A stretch of 64,000 bases of DNA from Planctomycetaceae bacterium. GTDB lineage: Bacteria > Planctomycetota > Planctomycetia > Pirellulales > Pirellulaceae. Numbering within the stretch: position 1 is the first letter of the stretch; every line of letters begins with the position of its first letter. Made by a program: the position numbers and the translations under genes. The stretch lies in assembly GCA_002723275.1 (NCBI GenBank), contig PBNZ01000017.1, positions 38,832 to 102,831 of the forward strand, in the 5' to 3' direction. The notes under the pieces were generated by a model. It did no database searches, was not told the origin of the DNA, and saw only the letters and a list, made by a program, of their open reading frames with translations. Below, piece by piece: positions 18,830 through 28,908 of this stretch.

Positions 18830-20155
18830 ATGAAGAATTCAAATCGTTTCTGTGACGGGATCAATCGCCGATCGTTTCTACGCGTTGGAGCAGCCGGAGC
18901 GTTCGGAGCGAGCTGGTCTCTTTCACAACTTCATCAGTCGGCAGCTGCAGCTGCCGCTGCCACGGACCGCTCATTAATCATCATTTTCTTACAGGGTGGT
19001 TTGAGCACGATTGATACGTTCGACATGAAACCGAATGCACCTGCGGAAATCCGTGGTGAATTCGATCCTATCTCCACGAACGTTCCAGGAACGCAGGTGT
19101 GCCATCTGCTCCCCAAAGTCTCGCAAGAGATGGACAAGTTTTCGCTGTTGCGTTCGATGACCGTCGGATCTTCAGACCATTCAAAGGCCGACCATCACCT
19201 GCTCACTGGATACCGCGTATCGGCAGCTTTCAAAGGTGGCAATCGTCCCAACAACGAACATCCTTGTATGGGATCTGTGATTTCTCGCAAGCTAGGCCCT
19301 CGTGGTTCGATCCCGGCCTATGTGACCTTGCCCGATATGCACAAGTCCGCAGGCGCAGCCTACCTGGGACCAGGAGCTGCTCCGTTGACGATTCAGGCCG
19401 ATCCGAACGATCCGAACTTTTCCGTACGTGACATCGTTCCATCACTCGACCTGGATGCATCGCGACTCGAAAACCGCGCTGGCTTGCTGAATCAGGTCGA
19501 CCGCTACCAAACAGCAGCTGAAGTCCAAGCAAATCGGACGCTGCGTTCGGTTGATGCCTTCCGCGAGCGAGCCTTCTCCCTCATGACGTCGCCGGCTGCA
19601 AAACGGGCTTTCAATATTCACGCTGAATCGGACGCAACCCGAGATATGTACGGCCGCAATACCCTCGGACAGTCGTGCTTGATGGCGCGACGACTAGTGG
19701 AGGCAGGAGTCCGATGTGTCTTTGCTAATCATGTTGACTGGGACACCCACCTAAAGAACTTCCATAGTCTCAAGGTTGATCTGCTACCTCCACTCGACAT
19801 GGCGATGTCTGCGTTATATCGAGACATGCACGAGCGAGGCCTTTTGGAATCAACGATCGTTATGGTCACCGGTGAATTCGGTCGTACACCACGTATTAAC
19901 AATGAAGCGGGACGCGATCACTGGGGACCAGCCTTCACCGTCATGATCGGAGGCGGAGGAATCCACGGCGGTCGCATCATCGGCAGTACCGACGAACATG
20001 CAGCCAAACCGGCTGACAGACCACTCACACCAGAGGATTTAGCAGCCACCATTCACCATCAGCTAGGCATCAACGGCCATGATGAATTCCTGACCCCAGA
20101 AGGTCGTCCGATTAAGATCGTGAATGAAGGACGCATCATTAGCGAATTGTTGTAA
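18830..20155 (+). CDS. DUF1501 family exported protein (second copy)
   Basis: A 441-residue DUF1501 protein with a twin-arginine-type signal (INRRSFLRVGAAGAFGASWS, RR at 13-14) followed by a run of Ala. Family signatures: IIIFLQGGLSTIDTFDMKPN near 50, CVFANHVDWDTHLKNFHSLK near 300, and VTGEFGRTPRINNEAGRDHW near 345. The last three residues are ELL. It is shorter than the other two copies. It is translated right after the DUF1549/DUF1553 gene (gap 60 bases) and is presumably its functional partner. The enzymatic role is not known. Confidence 0.9.
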   Translation: MKNSNRFCDGINRRSFLRVGAAGAFGASWSLSQLHQSAAAAAAATDRSLIIIFLQGGLSTIDTFDMKPNAPAEIRGEFDPISTNVPGTQVCHLLPKVSQEMDKFSLLRSMTVGSSDHSKADHHLLTGYRVSAAFKGGNRPNNEHPCMGSVISRKLGPRGSIPAYVTLPDMHKSAGAAYLGPGAAPLTIQADPNDPNFSVRDIVPSLDLDASRLENRAGLLNQVDRYQTAAEVQANRTLRSVDAFRERAFSLMTSPAAKRAFNIHAESDATRDMYGRNTLGQSCLMARRLVEAGVRCVFANHVDWDTHLKNFHSLKVDLLPPLDMAMSALYRDMHERGLLESTIVMVTGEFGRTPRINNEAGRDHWGPAFTVMIGGGGIHGGRIIGSTDEHAAKPADRPLTPEDLAATIHHQLGINGHDEFLTPEGRPIKIVNEGRIISELL

Positions 20156-21311
20156 TCAGACTAGGGCGAGAGAATCCTCTTTCCCGACCTTGCAAATCCC
20201 ACACGAAGTTCTGAATGCCGGGTGCACGGAGCTCGGCATCTTTGAATCCCCCCTCTCTGTTGGGAAAATCTGGGATAGATTTCTGAAGAAACTCTTAACT
20301 AGCCTCCGCATGCCTGCACTCTTCGCCCCGCTCTTCTTAGCGGCAAGCATGCCCCCCGATACTTCGTCCATCGCGACTCCGAGCCTGTTGTGAACCCACG
20401 TATCGCCTCTGGAGAACCCACGTATCCAGGACAACCAGGAAGGTATTTGCAGAACTGAAACAGCCAAAGAATTTACAGCGGGTGGGCGGCAAGAGACGAT
20501 CCCCCCACGATAAGTAAGTCGCTGCAGAATCTCGCTCTTATCTTTGCGTGAAAAGATGCTCGTCCGGTCAAACCTGTGTTGTGTTTTCCAGAGATAAACC
20601 AGGACATAACACGTTCGTCGCGCTAACAGGTGGCCGTCTCCGACGAATTCCTTGAAGGAAATGACAAGCGGATTCGAAAGCGTGCAAGATTGCGACTCTC
20701 ATAGCAACCTGTCTTTTAAGCCGTTTGAGTCAAAACCACATCCCTGTTTCTTTGGAACATCGCTCCCCCCAATTAAGCGATTCTTTCACGCAAGCATGGT
20801 GTGACCACACAGCAATGGCAGGCGTTGAAAACGCATGTCGCCATTATGTGGTGCTCATTCATCACCCTTTATGTGGTCCTCCATTCACTGTGGTGGCATT
20901 CAATCCTCACCCGCCGTAGGGATACGATTTGCCAAAAACTTCAATTCCAAATAAACACAAACTATTCGACCACTAAGACCGTAGTTTTACTGCACGTCAA
21001 AATCTGACGCACATCGCTGCATCAGCAGTGCACCTTTTCAACTTCTCTCTTCTTTGAGTTCTACCACTCACCATCACACTTCAATTTACTCCTCACGAAA
21101 GGAACTGGTACTTCGCACCGGAGTCTTTTGCATTTGAGTGATTTAACTTGCCTTTGCTTCACTTTTCAATTGATCAACTCGAATTGATTGAATGACGCCC
21201 ATTAAGCAGCAAGTGTCCCCCACTCGAACGCTAATGAGATCTCCCCACTACAACTAGTTCACCCATGGCCCATCACACATCACTACCACTCACATTCAGG
21301 ATTCAACAACG
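20156..21311. other. Long intergenic region upstream of the modular chitinase gene
   Basis: About 1.15 kb without a convincing gene; short frames (20725-20919, 20801-21007) lack recognisable features. From 20800 to 20905 motifs of the type GTGGT/ACCAC recur several times. A short inverted repeat CGTCA-aaatc-TGACG is at 20995-21009. The last 250 bases before ATG 21312 are pyrimidine- and AC-rich with little G, like an unstructured leader. The region may hold regulatory sites or an untranslated RNA, but nothing can be named. Confidence 0.4.
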
Positions 21312-24300
21312 ATGAAAATCTGGAAAAGCGTAATCGACATCATTCTTAAACAGTCCAAAACCACCAGCTCCCACAAACCAGTTCCTGAACTGAGGGTAGA
21401 ACCTCTCGAAACTCGGACATTGCTCGCGTCTCATCCATTAGCAGATGCTCCTGACGTCGATTACAAGATTACGGAGGACTGGAACTCGGGTCATACCGGC
21501 GGGTTTTCGCTGATCAATGATGAAGGCATGGACTTTGAGAACTGGCAGATTGAATTCGACTATGGAGCAGCGATCGGAAATTACTGGAACGCGGAGCTCG
21601 AAAGCCTCGGAAATGGACGCTACCGGCTGACACCGCCAAGTTGGGACAACACACTAAACCAGGGAGAAAACCTGGCCGTTGGTTTCATCGCCTATGGGTC
21701 GACCTCCACGCCTAGTAACATTACCTTCAACGGCGTTCCTGCTGGCCCCCCCGATCCTGACACGGATTCCCCCCCGGATACCAACCCAACCGACTCTGGC
21801 ACGACCGACTCTGGCACGTCGACAGATCCAGCTCAGCTGCCCACCATTCAAATCTCCGGCGCCCAGGTTGTAGAAGGTGATGCTGGCCATGCAACCGCAA
21901 CCTTCACGGTTACCCTGTCGGAATCTTCCAACGAAACGGTAACGGCCGACTTTCACACGATGACCAATTCGGCCGCATCCGGTATCGACTTTGAACAAGC
22001 CGCGGGCACCGTTAGTTTCGCACCGGGCGAAACAACTCAAACGATCGATGTCTTGGTCAAGGGAGATCTTCTCGTCGAGGGGGATGAGCGATTTGAAGTC
22101 ATGCTCATGAATCCCGTGGGTGGCGTCTTCGAAGGCAGTGCCGACATGCATGCTGGTCACGGATTGGTGTCCGGCGGCGCACCAGGCGAAGTTCTTTCGG
22201 TTCCGACCGAAGGAACCTTTTCCTATTTTTCTGATTCGGGATCAAATTCATTCCGCATCATGGACTTGACCAGTACGGGGGCTCACAGCGTTCAGTTGAT
22301 GGTCAACTCGTCTGGCGATCTGATGGTGATCGGTCCCTTTAATGGATCTGCGATTCAGCAACACGAGACCCCGTTAGAACAATTGATCGCCGGCACAACG
22401 GTTTCGTTCCTGGAAACTCGGCTACCCGATCCGGAAGAGGATCCAAACAGCATGATTTCTGGCTGGATGCAGGAACCGATCGGCGGCCTACAAATCAGCA
22501 ATGCTCATTTGTACTGCGATGCAGCGGGGCTATTCCTGGGTGAGAAACTAGGAATTGTCGGTGGCCAGAGCGACGAAGGTTTCGTCGTTACCTCTCACCG
22601 CATGGACGACTATGGCCGGCCGATTGTCAATGTCATCGAAAACTTCAACCCATCGTCTGACAAGCTCGACTTCCAATACTTTGCTAATCGCGAGTTTGCG
22701 GTAGCCGATACTCCAGACGGCCTACTCATTAGTGCATCGCCACAAGCTTCTGATCCTTGGGGCGAAAAGACATTGGTTTTAGGCGTTACCTTCAGCGAGA
22801 TTTCAGAAGACAACTTCATCTTCCGTTTTGAACAAAAGTATGAAGACGGATTCAATCGCTTCGGTGGCACCAGTGAAACGACCCACACCGACGGTTCTCG
22901 CGAAATTCCCTTTGTCGCTTCTCCACTGGATCCAACCAATTCGCAAACGATAGGTGGGACCACTAGGAGCGGTGAATTTACCATTGCGATCACTGACGAC
23001 TGGGACAGTGGCTACGTAATTAACGTGACCTTCACACCTGAAGTCACGGTTGGTAATTGGCAGGTCACCCTGCAAACCAATGGTGCGATCCAAAACATCT
23101 GGAATGCAGAAATACTGTCTGAAGAGAACGGTCGCTACGTGATCGGCAATGTCGACTACAACGGCAATGTGTCAGCTGGTCAGTCGATTACCTTTGGATT
23201 TGACGCAATTGGCTCGAGTAGTTCCGTCCAAGTCGTTTCGGATGCTCCGAATGACAATCCGATGCCCGATGATGACATGTTTCATCATGACAACCACACC
23301 GGAATCGGGGCTATTTCAGGATACGGAACGATCATTGACAATGACACGATGCCACCGATGGATGATCACAGTGGTCACGATGGCAATGATGATTCAACCA
23401 CGCCGCCGATGGATGACCACAGCGATCACGATGGACACGATCATGGTACCCATGATCCGATGGAGCCGCCGGCGACCTCCGGTGACTACATCGATATTAC
23501 CTCTTGGGGAACCTTCCATGGTTCGAACAACAACTCGGAACATGATGAGCTGGTCGGAGGACGAACGGCCATCACCACCGAAGCCCATGAGGCATACAAC
23601 AACCTCAGAGCCTTCCTCGGTCTCGAACCCGTGACGATGGAACAGGTCGGCGAGTGGGCATTTTCCGAAGCGCTGACCAATAACAGTCAGGCCTGGGGCA
23701 ACGACCTCCTCGGAGTTGGACTCTGGTATGCAATGCAAGGTGCGAAGGTCGGGTGGATCTCTGACGAAGCCTACGATCCACAGATCCTTGCCGACATTCA
23801 ACGCACCGCACGAACCGTGGAAGATCCCACCGCGATGCGAGACCAAGTGATGGACATGGTTCGTCAGTTTGGTCACGAAGGATATGCCGACTACCTTGAG
23901 CAGTACGGCATTGTCGACACCTTCATTAACACTCTCAAAATGGAACCGCATTACGGCGGCTGGATGCACGGACGGACCCACGGATTCCGATCGATCGAAG
24001 GCGTTGCCATCAATCATGACATCAACCACCTCACGGTGCTCAGTTGGGATCAGATGCAGCCCTTTATGAACGATACCTTTGACTGGCCGCAGTGGGATGC
24101 ACTCGATGTTTCTGATTCTGGTGTCATTGAGTACTACCAGAGCATGGTCTCGCTCGGTAATCCCGTCGGCCAAAATCTGGAATCCGCTCCCACCTCTGTC
24201 GCGCCGCCGGTAACGGATCCGCCAACAACACCGCCGGTCGATGACAATTCAGACACAACCGATTCCGGTAACACGAACAGTGGGACGACTGATTCAGGGA

Positions 24301-26039
24301 CAACCGATACGGACAATTCGGTGGATTTCCCTAAGATGGTCGCCTATTTCCCGGAATGGGGTATTTACGGACGTGACTATCACATCTCGGATGTCCCTGC
24401 GTCTGAACTGACTCATCTGGTTTATGCCTTCGCGAACTTGACGTCAGACGGACAGATGGTGTTGTTCGACAACTTTGCTGCGACGGAGAAGCGTTTTGCA
24501 GCTGGTGATACCGTGACCGGTGAAGCCGATCTGTGGCATTATCCAGAGGATGACCCACGCTCGGCTCAAACCGTGTGGGGTAACTTCAACCAGATCACCC
24601 AACTCAAGGCAGCAAATCCTCATCTACGGACAAGCATTGCCTTGGGCGGCTGGACGCTATCCACGCACTTCAGCACTGTGACTTCAACCGCAGCCGGGCG
24701 AGAAGCGTTAGCTCAATCGATCTACGATTTCTTGAACACCTACACGATGTTCGACGGGATCGACTTCGACTGGGAGTATCCCGGTGGTGGTGGGCTCGGC
24801 ACGAATAGTGTGAGTCCTCAGGACGGCGAGTATTACGCAGCCCTGCTAGAACTTGTCCGTGACAAACTCGATCTTCTTGGCAATGAGCGGGGACGATACT
24901 ACGAGATTTCGGTGGCATCCCCCGCTGGATCGGACAAGATTGCCAATTTCAATCTGCCTGGATTGAAGGACAACGTCGATTTCTTCAACGTCATGACCTA
25001 CGACCTGCATGGTACGTGGGAAAACACGACCGGTCATCAATCAGCTCTTCGAAATGACCCTGTCGGTTATGATATTGAGACCGCAATCAATCTCTATCTC
25101 AATGCAGGCATACCTCAGGAAAAAATCATTCTTGGGAACGCACTCTATACGCGAGCATGGAGTGGAGTTGCAGATGGAGGTGACAATGGCTACCAGGAGG
25201 CTGCCAGTGGTTCGGCTCCCGGAACATTCGAGAGCGGAACTTATGACTACAAGGACCTCTTGGGCCAAATCCAATCTGGAACGTCTGATTGGGAATTGAA
25301 TTGGGACGACGATGCTCAGGCTGCCTATCTCTACAGTGCGTCTCAGCAGATATTCAGTTCGTTTGAGACTCCGGGCACTATTTCACTGAAGAGTGAGTGG
25401 GCTCAAGACGCTGGCTTGGGAGGCATGATGTTTTGGGATCTCTCCAACGATTCGTCGGGTCCCGAAAGTCTGATTAGTGCCGCGGCGAATAGTTGGTTCG
25501 ACGGCCAAACCTTCTCCGAGATCACCTCGGCGTCTGACCTGGTCTTTGCCAACATTTACGGCGGCAACGGTGTGTTTGACCTGGTCGCTGAATCGGCAAC
25601 GAATCCCAGCAATCCAACAACAAACACTGACGTAATCGACTCGACCGATCCGTCCGGAAACGACTCGACAAACGATGACGTATTCGATCCACCGACGTCG
25701 AACACGAACGGATCAGTGCTGGACAGTTCCGTCACGTTTGCCAAATCTCAAGGTTGGTACAACGGTTTTAATGCAGACGCCACTCTTGAAAACCCGAACT
25801 CGACAAGGCTTACGAACTGGGTCCTGGAGTTCACCTTTGAGGGTGACATCACCCACATCTGGAATGCAACGATCCTTCAGCGCGATGGCGATCGCTACGT
25901 CATAAGCGGAGCTGATTGGAATCGGGACATTGCTGGTGGCGGCCAAGTCAGTTTTGGATTCACCGCAGCCGGAACAGAAATCCTCTCGCCGACCGACATT
26001 GCACTTTACAGCACGGACCTCAACAACAACGAGAGTTAA
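21312..26039 (+). CDS. Modular extracellular GH18 chitinase with three CBM2-like modules and an unknown domain
   Basis: A 1,575-residue predicted secreted enzyme. Near the N-terminus VEPLETRTLLAS (29-40) resembles the LEPR-XLL motif. By eye the order is: CBM2-like module (about 49-143); Asp/Thr/Ser/Pro linker with a duplicated DSGT; Calx-beta domain (about 178-275); an unassigned segment (about 290-545); second CBM2-like module (about 555-643); a Calx-beta-like last strand GYGTIIDND (about 671-680); a His/Asp-rich tract (about 680-718); an unknown His-containing domain (about 722-950); linker; a GH18 catalytic domain (about 1006-1399); and a third CBM2-like module (about 1473-1560). The GH18 signature FDGIDFDWEYPG is complete: D1148, D1151, D1153 and the catalytic acid E1155, so chitin or another GlcNAc polymer is the likely substrate. 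The CBM2-like modules share WNAE/WNAT and a late FGF motif. The gene stands alone, with a long leader upstream and a convergent gene downstream. Confidence 0.88.
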   Translation: MKIWKSVIDIILKQSKTTSSHKPVPELRVEPLETRTLLASHPLADAPDVDYKITEDWNSGHTGGFSLINDEGMDFENWQIEFDYGAAIGNYWNAELESLGNGRYRLTPPSWDNTLNQGENLAVGFIAYGSTSTPSNITFNGVPAGPPDPDTDSPPDTNPTDSGTTDSGTSTDPAQLPTIQISGAQVVEGDAGHATATFTVTLSESSNETVTADFHTMTNSAASGIDFEQAAGTVSFAPGETTQTIDVLVKGDLLVEGDERFEVMLMNPVGGVFEGSADMHAGHGLVSGGAPGEVLSVPTEGTFSYFSDSGSNSFRIMDLTSTGAHSVQLMVNSSGDLMVIGPFNGSAIQQHETPLEQLIAGTTVSFLETRLPDPEEDPNSMISGWMQEPIGGLQISNAHLYCDAAGLFLGEKLGIVGGQSDEGFVVTSHRMDDYGRPIVNVIENFNPSSDKLDFQYFANREFAVADTPDGLLISASPQASDPWGEKTLVLGVTFSEISEDNFIFRFEQKYEDGFNRFGGTSETTHTDGSREIPFVASPLDPTNSQTIGGTTRSGEFTIAITDDWDSGYVINVTFTPEVTVGNWQVTLQTNGAIQNIWNAEILSEENGRYVIGNVDYNGNVSAGQSITFGFDAIGSSSSVQVVSDAPNDNPMPDDDMFHHDNHTGIGAISGYGTIIDNDTMPPMDDHSGHDGNDDSTTPPMDDHSDHDGHDHGTHDPMEPPATSGDYIDITSWGTFHGSNNNSEHDELVGGRTAITTEAHEAYNNLRAFLGLEPVTMEQVGEWAFSEALTNNSQAWGNDLLGVGLWYAMQGAKVGWISDEAYDPQILADIQRTARTVEDPTAMRDQVMDMVRQFGHEGYADYLEQYGIVDTFINTLKMEPHYGGWMHGRTHGFRSIEGVAINHDINHLTVLSWDQMQPFMNDTFDWPQWDALDVSDSGVIEYYQSMVSLGNPVGQNLESAPTSVAPPVTDPPTTPPVDDNSDTTDSGNTNSGTTDSGTTDTDNSVDFPKMVAYFPEWGIYGRDYHISDVPASELTHLVYAFANLTSDGQMVLFDNFAATEKRFAAGDTVTGEADLWHYPEDDPRSAQTVWGNFNQITQLKAANPHLRTSIALGGWTLSTHFSTVTSTAAGREALAQSIYDFLNTYTMFDGIDFDWEYPGGGGLGTNSVSPQDGEYYAALLELVRDKLDLLGNERGRYYEISVASPAGSDKIANFNLPGLKDNVDFFNVMTYDLHGTWENTTGHQSALRNDPVGYDIETAINLYLNAGIPQEKIILGNALYTRAWSGVADGGDNGYQEAASGSAPGTFESGTYDYKDLLGQIQSGTSDWELNWDDDAQAAYLYSASQQIFSSFETPGTISLKSEWAQDAGLGGMMFWDLSNDSSGPESLISAAANSWFDGQTFSEITSASDLVFANIYGGNGVFDLVAESATNPSNPTTNTDVIDSTDPSGNDSTNDDVFDPPTSNTNGSVLDSSVTFAKSQGWYNGFNADATLENPNSTRLTNWVLEFTFEGDITHIWNATILQRDGDRYVISGADWNRDIAGGGQVSFGFTAAGTEILSPTDIALYSTDLNNNES

Positions 26040-26081
26040 CGATCTTTGTTAACAACCGCAAAGCGGGGATCCCGTTTCGAT

Positions 26082-26162
26082 GAACACAATCTACATCTCC
26101 CCCAAGATTGTATTCAAATCGCAAACGGGTTCCCCGGGCGGCTGTTCCTGTTCAAAACAGCC
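26082..26162 (+). terminator. Two hairpins between convergent genes
   Basis: GAACACAATCT (26082-26092) pairs with AGATTGTATTC (26105-26115) with one mismatch. Further on, GGCTGTT (26140-26146) pairs with AACAGCC (26156-26162). They lie between the stops of the chitinase gene and the convergent minus-strand gene and could end transcription from either side. Neither has a clear U tract. Confidence 0.4.
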
Positions 26163-26281
26163 CAACAAATCCCAGCCGAGTCAAAGGGCAAATTGACGAT
26201 ACGAGATCATGCCGCTTACGAACAGACGCGTTCATACAGACAAGGCCATCATCAATCAAATTGCCATAAGAATCCAGGAAC

Positions 26282-27319
26282 TCAGTTGAGTTCAAGGATG
26301 CGGTCTCGCAACTCAGCGGTCGTGATATATTTCACTTGCGGCTGGCTTCCGGAATGAATGTGCTCATCGATATAGCGGAGCACCTGATGGAATTTGTCAA
26401 AGTTTGCCTCGCTACTGGTTTCGTGAATCGCTAGGCAAATTGCGGTTGCTGTCCCCTGCCTCGCAATGGCCAGGTGTTCCTTGAAGATAAGTTTCATATC
26501 TTCTGCACTCACCATCCAGTCAATTTTGCAAGTCTGTGGTATTTCAACCAACGGTTGCTTGTCGATCGCGTTGATGAACGGAGCGTCATGCCCAGGAAGA
26601 ATCGAATTCTGAGAGATTCGGTACGGTCGAGATTTGTAGGTCACACTTGCATTCCAGCCAGATAATGCGTGCCAGCTTGGTGCATACTGAGCACCATAAA
26701 CGGTTTGAGTTGGAAAGGCTGCAGCGCTGGTCGTGTATCCATGAGCTGCAATCATGTTTTGCAGGTCAAGGCTGGTGGCATAGAAGCCCGCGCAAAACGT
26801 TTTGGGTTGGCCGAGACCTCTCTCCTGATAGATTTTCCGAGTATGCTCCAGAAGCCAACCGATTTCTTTTCGTGAGTAACGCGTGATTGGCACAGCGTAC
26901 CCAGAATCGTCGCGACTTCCTTTCACCTGTTGTGCGGTAACACTTGGATGGTCGACAAACGTGACACCTGCGGCAGTGAGCAGGCTTCTGTACATGTGCA
27001 AGTGAGTCCCGATTTCCGCTCCGTGATGGTCTCGAGTTTGTTTGACAAACCGTTCCATCGCTTCACGAAGAGGAGTTTCTTGGGTGTACGCGACCGGGTT
27101 ATACAGGTGGGTCCATCGCATTTTCGGGTGAAGCCGGGTGAGTTTTTTCAGCGCGACAAGATCTCCGTCGGTCATTGCCCATGGCCGATCAAAATGAGAA
27201 ACCATGGTAACGTAAACTACGGGATCCGCGTCGGCTTGAGGGGTGCAAACCTTGAGGCAAGCAACAGCCACCCACAACGGGATCAACCTCGACAAAAGAT
27301 TAATGACAGGGAAGAACAT
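26282..27319 (-). CDS. Exported protein, possibly polysaccharide-deacetylase-like
   Basis: A 345-residue protein with a signal peptide (INLLSRLIPLWVAVACLKVC, cleavage after ADA). VVYVTMVSHFDRPW near 35 and HGAEIGTHLHMYRSLL near 98 are reminiscent of the first Asp and the H-x-x-x-H motif of NodB-type polysaccharide deacetylases. RYSRKEIGWLLEHTRKIYQE followed by PKTFCAGFYATS resembles the mid-region helix and strand of such barrels. A late CLAIHETSS may supply a further His. The match is partial, so the family call is inference. GGAG stands 11 bases before ATG 27319. Nearby chitinase and sulfatase-like genes would suit a carbohydrate role. Confidence 0.7.
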   Translation of the reverse strand: MFFPVINLLSRLIPLWVAVACLKVCTPQADADPVVYVTMVSHFDRPWAMTDGDLVALKKLTRLHPKMRWTHLYNPVAYTQETPLREAMERFVKQTRDHHGAEIGTHLHMYRSLLTAAGVTFVDHPSVTAQQVKGSRDDSGYAVPITRYSRKEIGWLLEHTRKIYQERGLGQPKTFCAGFYATSLDLQNMIAAHGYTTSAAAFPTQTVYGAQYAPSWHALSGWNASVTYKSRPYRISQNSILPGHDAPFINAIDKQPLVEIPQTCKIDWMVSAEDMKLIFKEHLAIARQGTATAICLAIHETSSEANFDKFHQVLRYIDEHIHSGSQPQVKYITTAELRDRILELN

Positions 27320-27383
27320 ACACTCTTCTCCGAGTGATTTGCTAAGCGGTTTCTTACAAGAACGAGCTTGAATTTGGAATTAA

Positions 27384-28829
27384 TCACGAAACTAATCGTT
27401 CGGCCAAATCATTCTCACCACCGACATCCGTCAGTCGTCGCTCGCGACCTTCGAAGAGATAGGTCAGATTCTTGTGATCCAATCCCATGAGTGACATGAT
27501 TGTCGCATGCAAATCGTGAACGTGCACCTTGTCTTCCACAGCACGAAACGCAAAGTCATCGGTCGCTCCGATCACTTTCCCGCCTTGAATTCCTCCACCA
27601 GCCATCCAGGAGGTGAATCCATAGGGGCTATGATCACGACCTTTGTCTCCCTGCATTACGGGTGTGCGTCCAAATTCACCCGTCCAAACGACTAGCGTAC
27701 TCTCAAGCAATCCTCGTTGTCGCAGATCTTCTAACAGTCCTGCGATCGGTTGATCAGTATGCAAAGCGTTATTCGTATGGTTTTTGGCACAATTACCGTG
27801 GCCATCCCAGTCGTTGTGACAGAGCAAAACGCAGCGCACGTCACGTTCCACCATTCGACGAGCGAGTAAGCACATTTTCCCAAAGCGGTCAGGCGCTCGT
27901 TCACCAATTCCGTACATGGCTTGGGTCGCTTCGGTCTCACCGGCGAGATCAATCAATTCGGGCGCGGCCGTTTGCATTCGATAGGCCAATTCATAGTTAT
28001 TGATTCGCGCATCGAGCCGGGAATCACCCTCGCGTGTCTCGCGATGCCTTGCATTCCAGGTATTGATCTGGTCGATCATGAGCCGTTGTTGTGATGCCGA
28101 CACTGAGGAGGGTCGCTTGAGATTCTGGACAGGTACACCTTGGTCTTTCAGGACGGTTCCCTGATAAACCGCTGGCAGGTAACCAGAATGGTACATCGCC
28201 TTCCCACCCCGAAAACCACCATCACTTAGAACCATATACGCTGGCAGATTCTCGCTTTCGCTGCCCAGACCATACGTAACCCAGGATCCAACACTCGGAT
28301 TTCCCAACAAAGTCGAACCCGTATTCAGGAGGGTAATCGCTGGACCGTGGATAAACGAATCGTGATAGCACGATCGAATCACGGCCATGTCGTCGACCTG
28401 CTGAGATAGATATGGAAACAGACTTGAAACCTCAATTCCCGATTCGCCATGCTTCTCGAAAGGGAAGGCAGAGGCCATCAGCTTTCCGTCCGTTGGTCGC
28501 ATAAATTGAAGCGACAAACCTTCGCTATTGAAAGATTCAGGAAGTTCTTGATTGTCATATTTAATCAGTTCGGGTTTCGGATCGAAGGTGTCGATCTGGC
28601 TAGGCCCGCCCGTCATGAACAACATGATCAGGTTTTTGGCCTTGGCGGGAAAATGCTTAGGCTGAGGCGATAACGGATTTAACGACCTCTCCATGGGTGC
28701 CGTCAGACCATCACGTTGAAGCAAACCGGCGAGCCCGATAGCTCCGGTCCCCATCGCAGCCTTTGCCAAGAATTGCCGACGATTGCGTGGCAACTCGATT
28801 CGACCACAGTGCGTACTGGCCTGTTTCAT
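27384..28829 (-). CDS. DUF1501 family exported protein (third copy)
   Basis: A 481-residue DUF1501 protein. The start at 28829 gives the twin-arginine-type N-terminus ELPRNRRQFLAKAAMGTGAI (RR at 17-18); the frame can be extended 14 codons upstream. Signatures: LIMLFMTGGPSQIDTFDPKP, CVLLCHNDWDGHGNCAKNHT, WTGEFGRTPVMQGDKGRDHS, and RERRLTDVGGENDLAERLVS at the end. It follows the DUF1553 gene by 79 bases and is probably cotranscribed with it. Because that upstream partner is interrupted by a stop codon, this DUF1501 protein may now lack its partner. Confidence 0.9.
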   Translation of the reverse strand: MKQASTHCGRIELPRNRRQFLAKAAMGTGAIGLAGLLQRDGLTAPMERSLNPLSPQPKHFPAKAKNLIMLFMTGGPSQIDTFDPKPELIKYDNQELPESFNSEGLSLQFMRPTDGKLMASAFPFEKHGESGIEVSSLFPYLSQQVDDMAVIRSCYHDSFIHGPAITLLNTGSTLLGNPSVGSWVTYGLGSESENLPAYMVLSDGGFRGGKAMYHSGYLPAVYQGTVLKDQGVPVQNLKRPSSVSASQQRLMIDQINTWNARHRETREGDSRLDARINNYELAYRMQTAAPELIDLAGETEATQAMYGIGERAPDRFGKMCLLARRMVERDVRCVLLCHNDWDGHGNCAKNHTNNALHTDQPIAGLLEDLRQRGLLESTLVVWTGEFGRTPVMQGDKGRDHSPYGFTSWMAGGGIQGGKVIGATDDFAFRAVEDKVHVHDLHATIMSLMGLDHKNLTYLFEGRERRLTDVGGENDLAERLVS

Positions 28830-28908
28830 ATTAACGACACCTATTACGTCGAAAGCATGTAACCTTGTCACAAATGCCTGAGCGTCATGCGAAGGTCATT
28901 TCGCTCTC

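Noticed and set aside
21654-22160. 168-residue minus-strand frame within the chitinase
   Set aside because: A shadow of the chitinase coding bias, with no signal peptide, motif or ribosome binding site.
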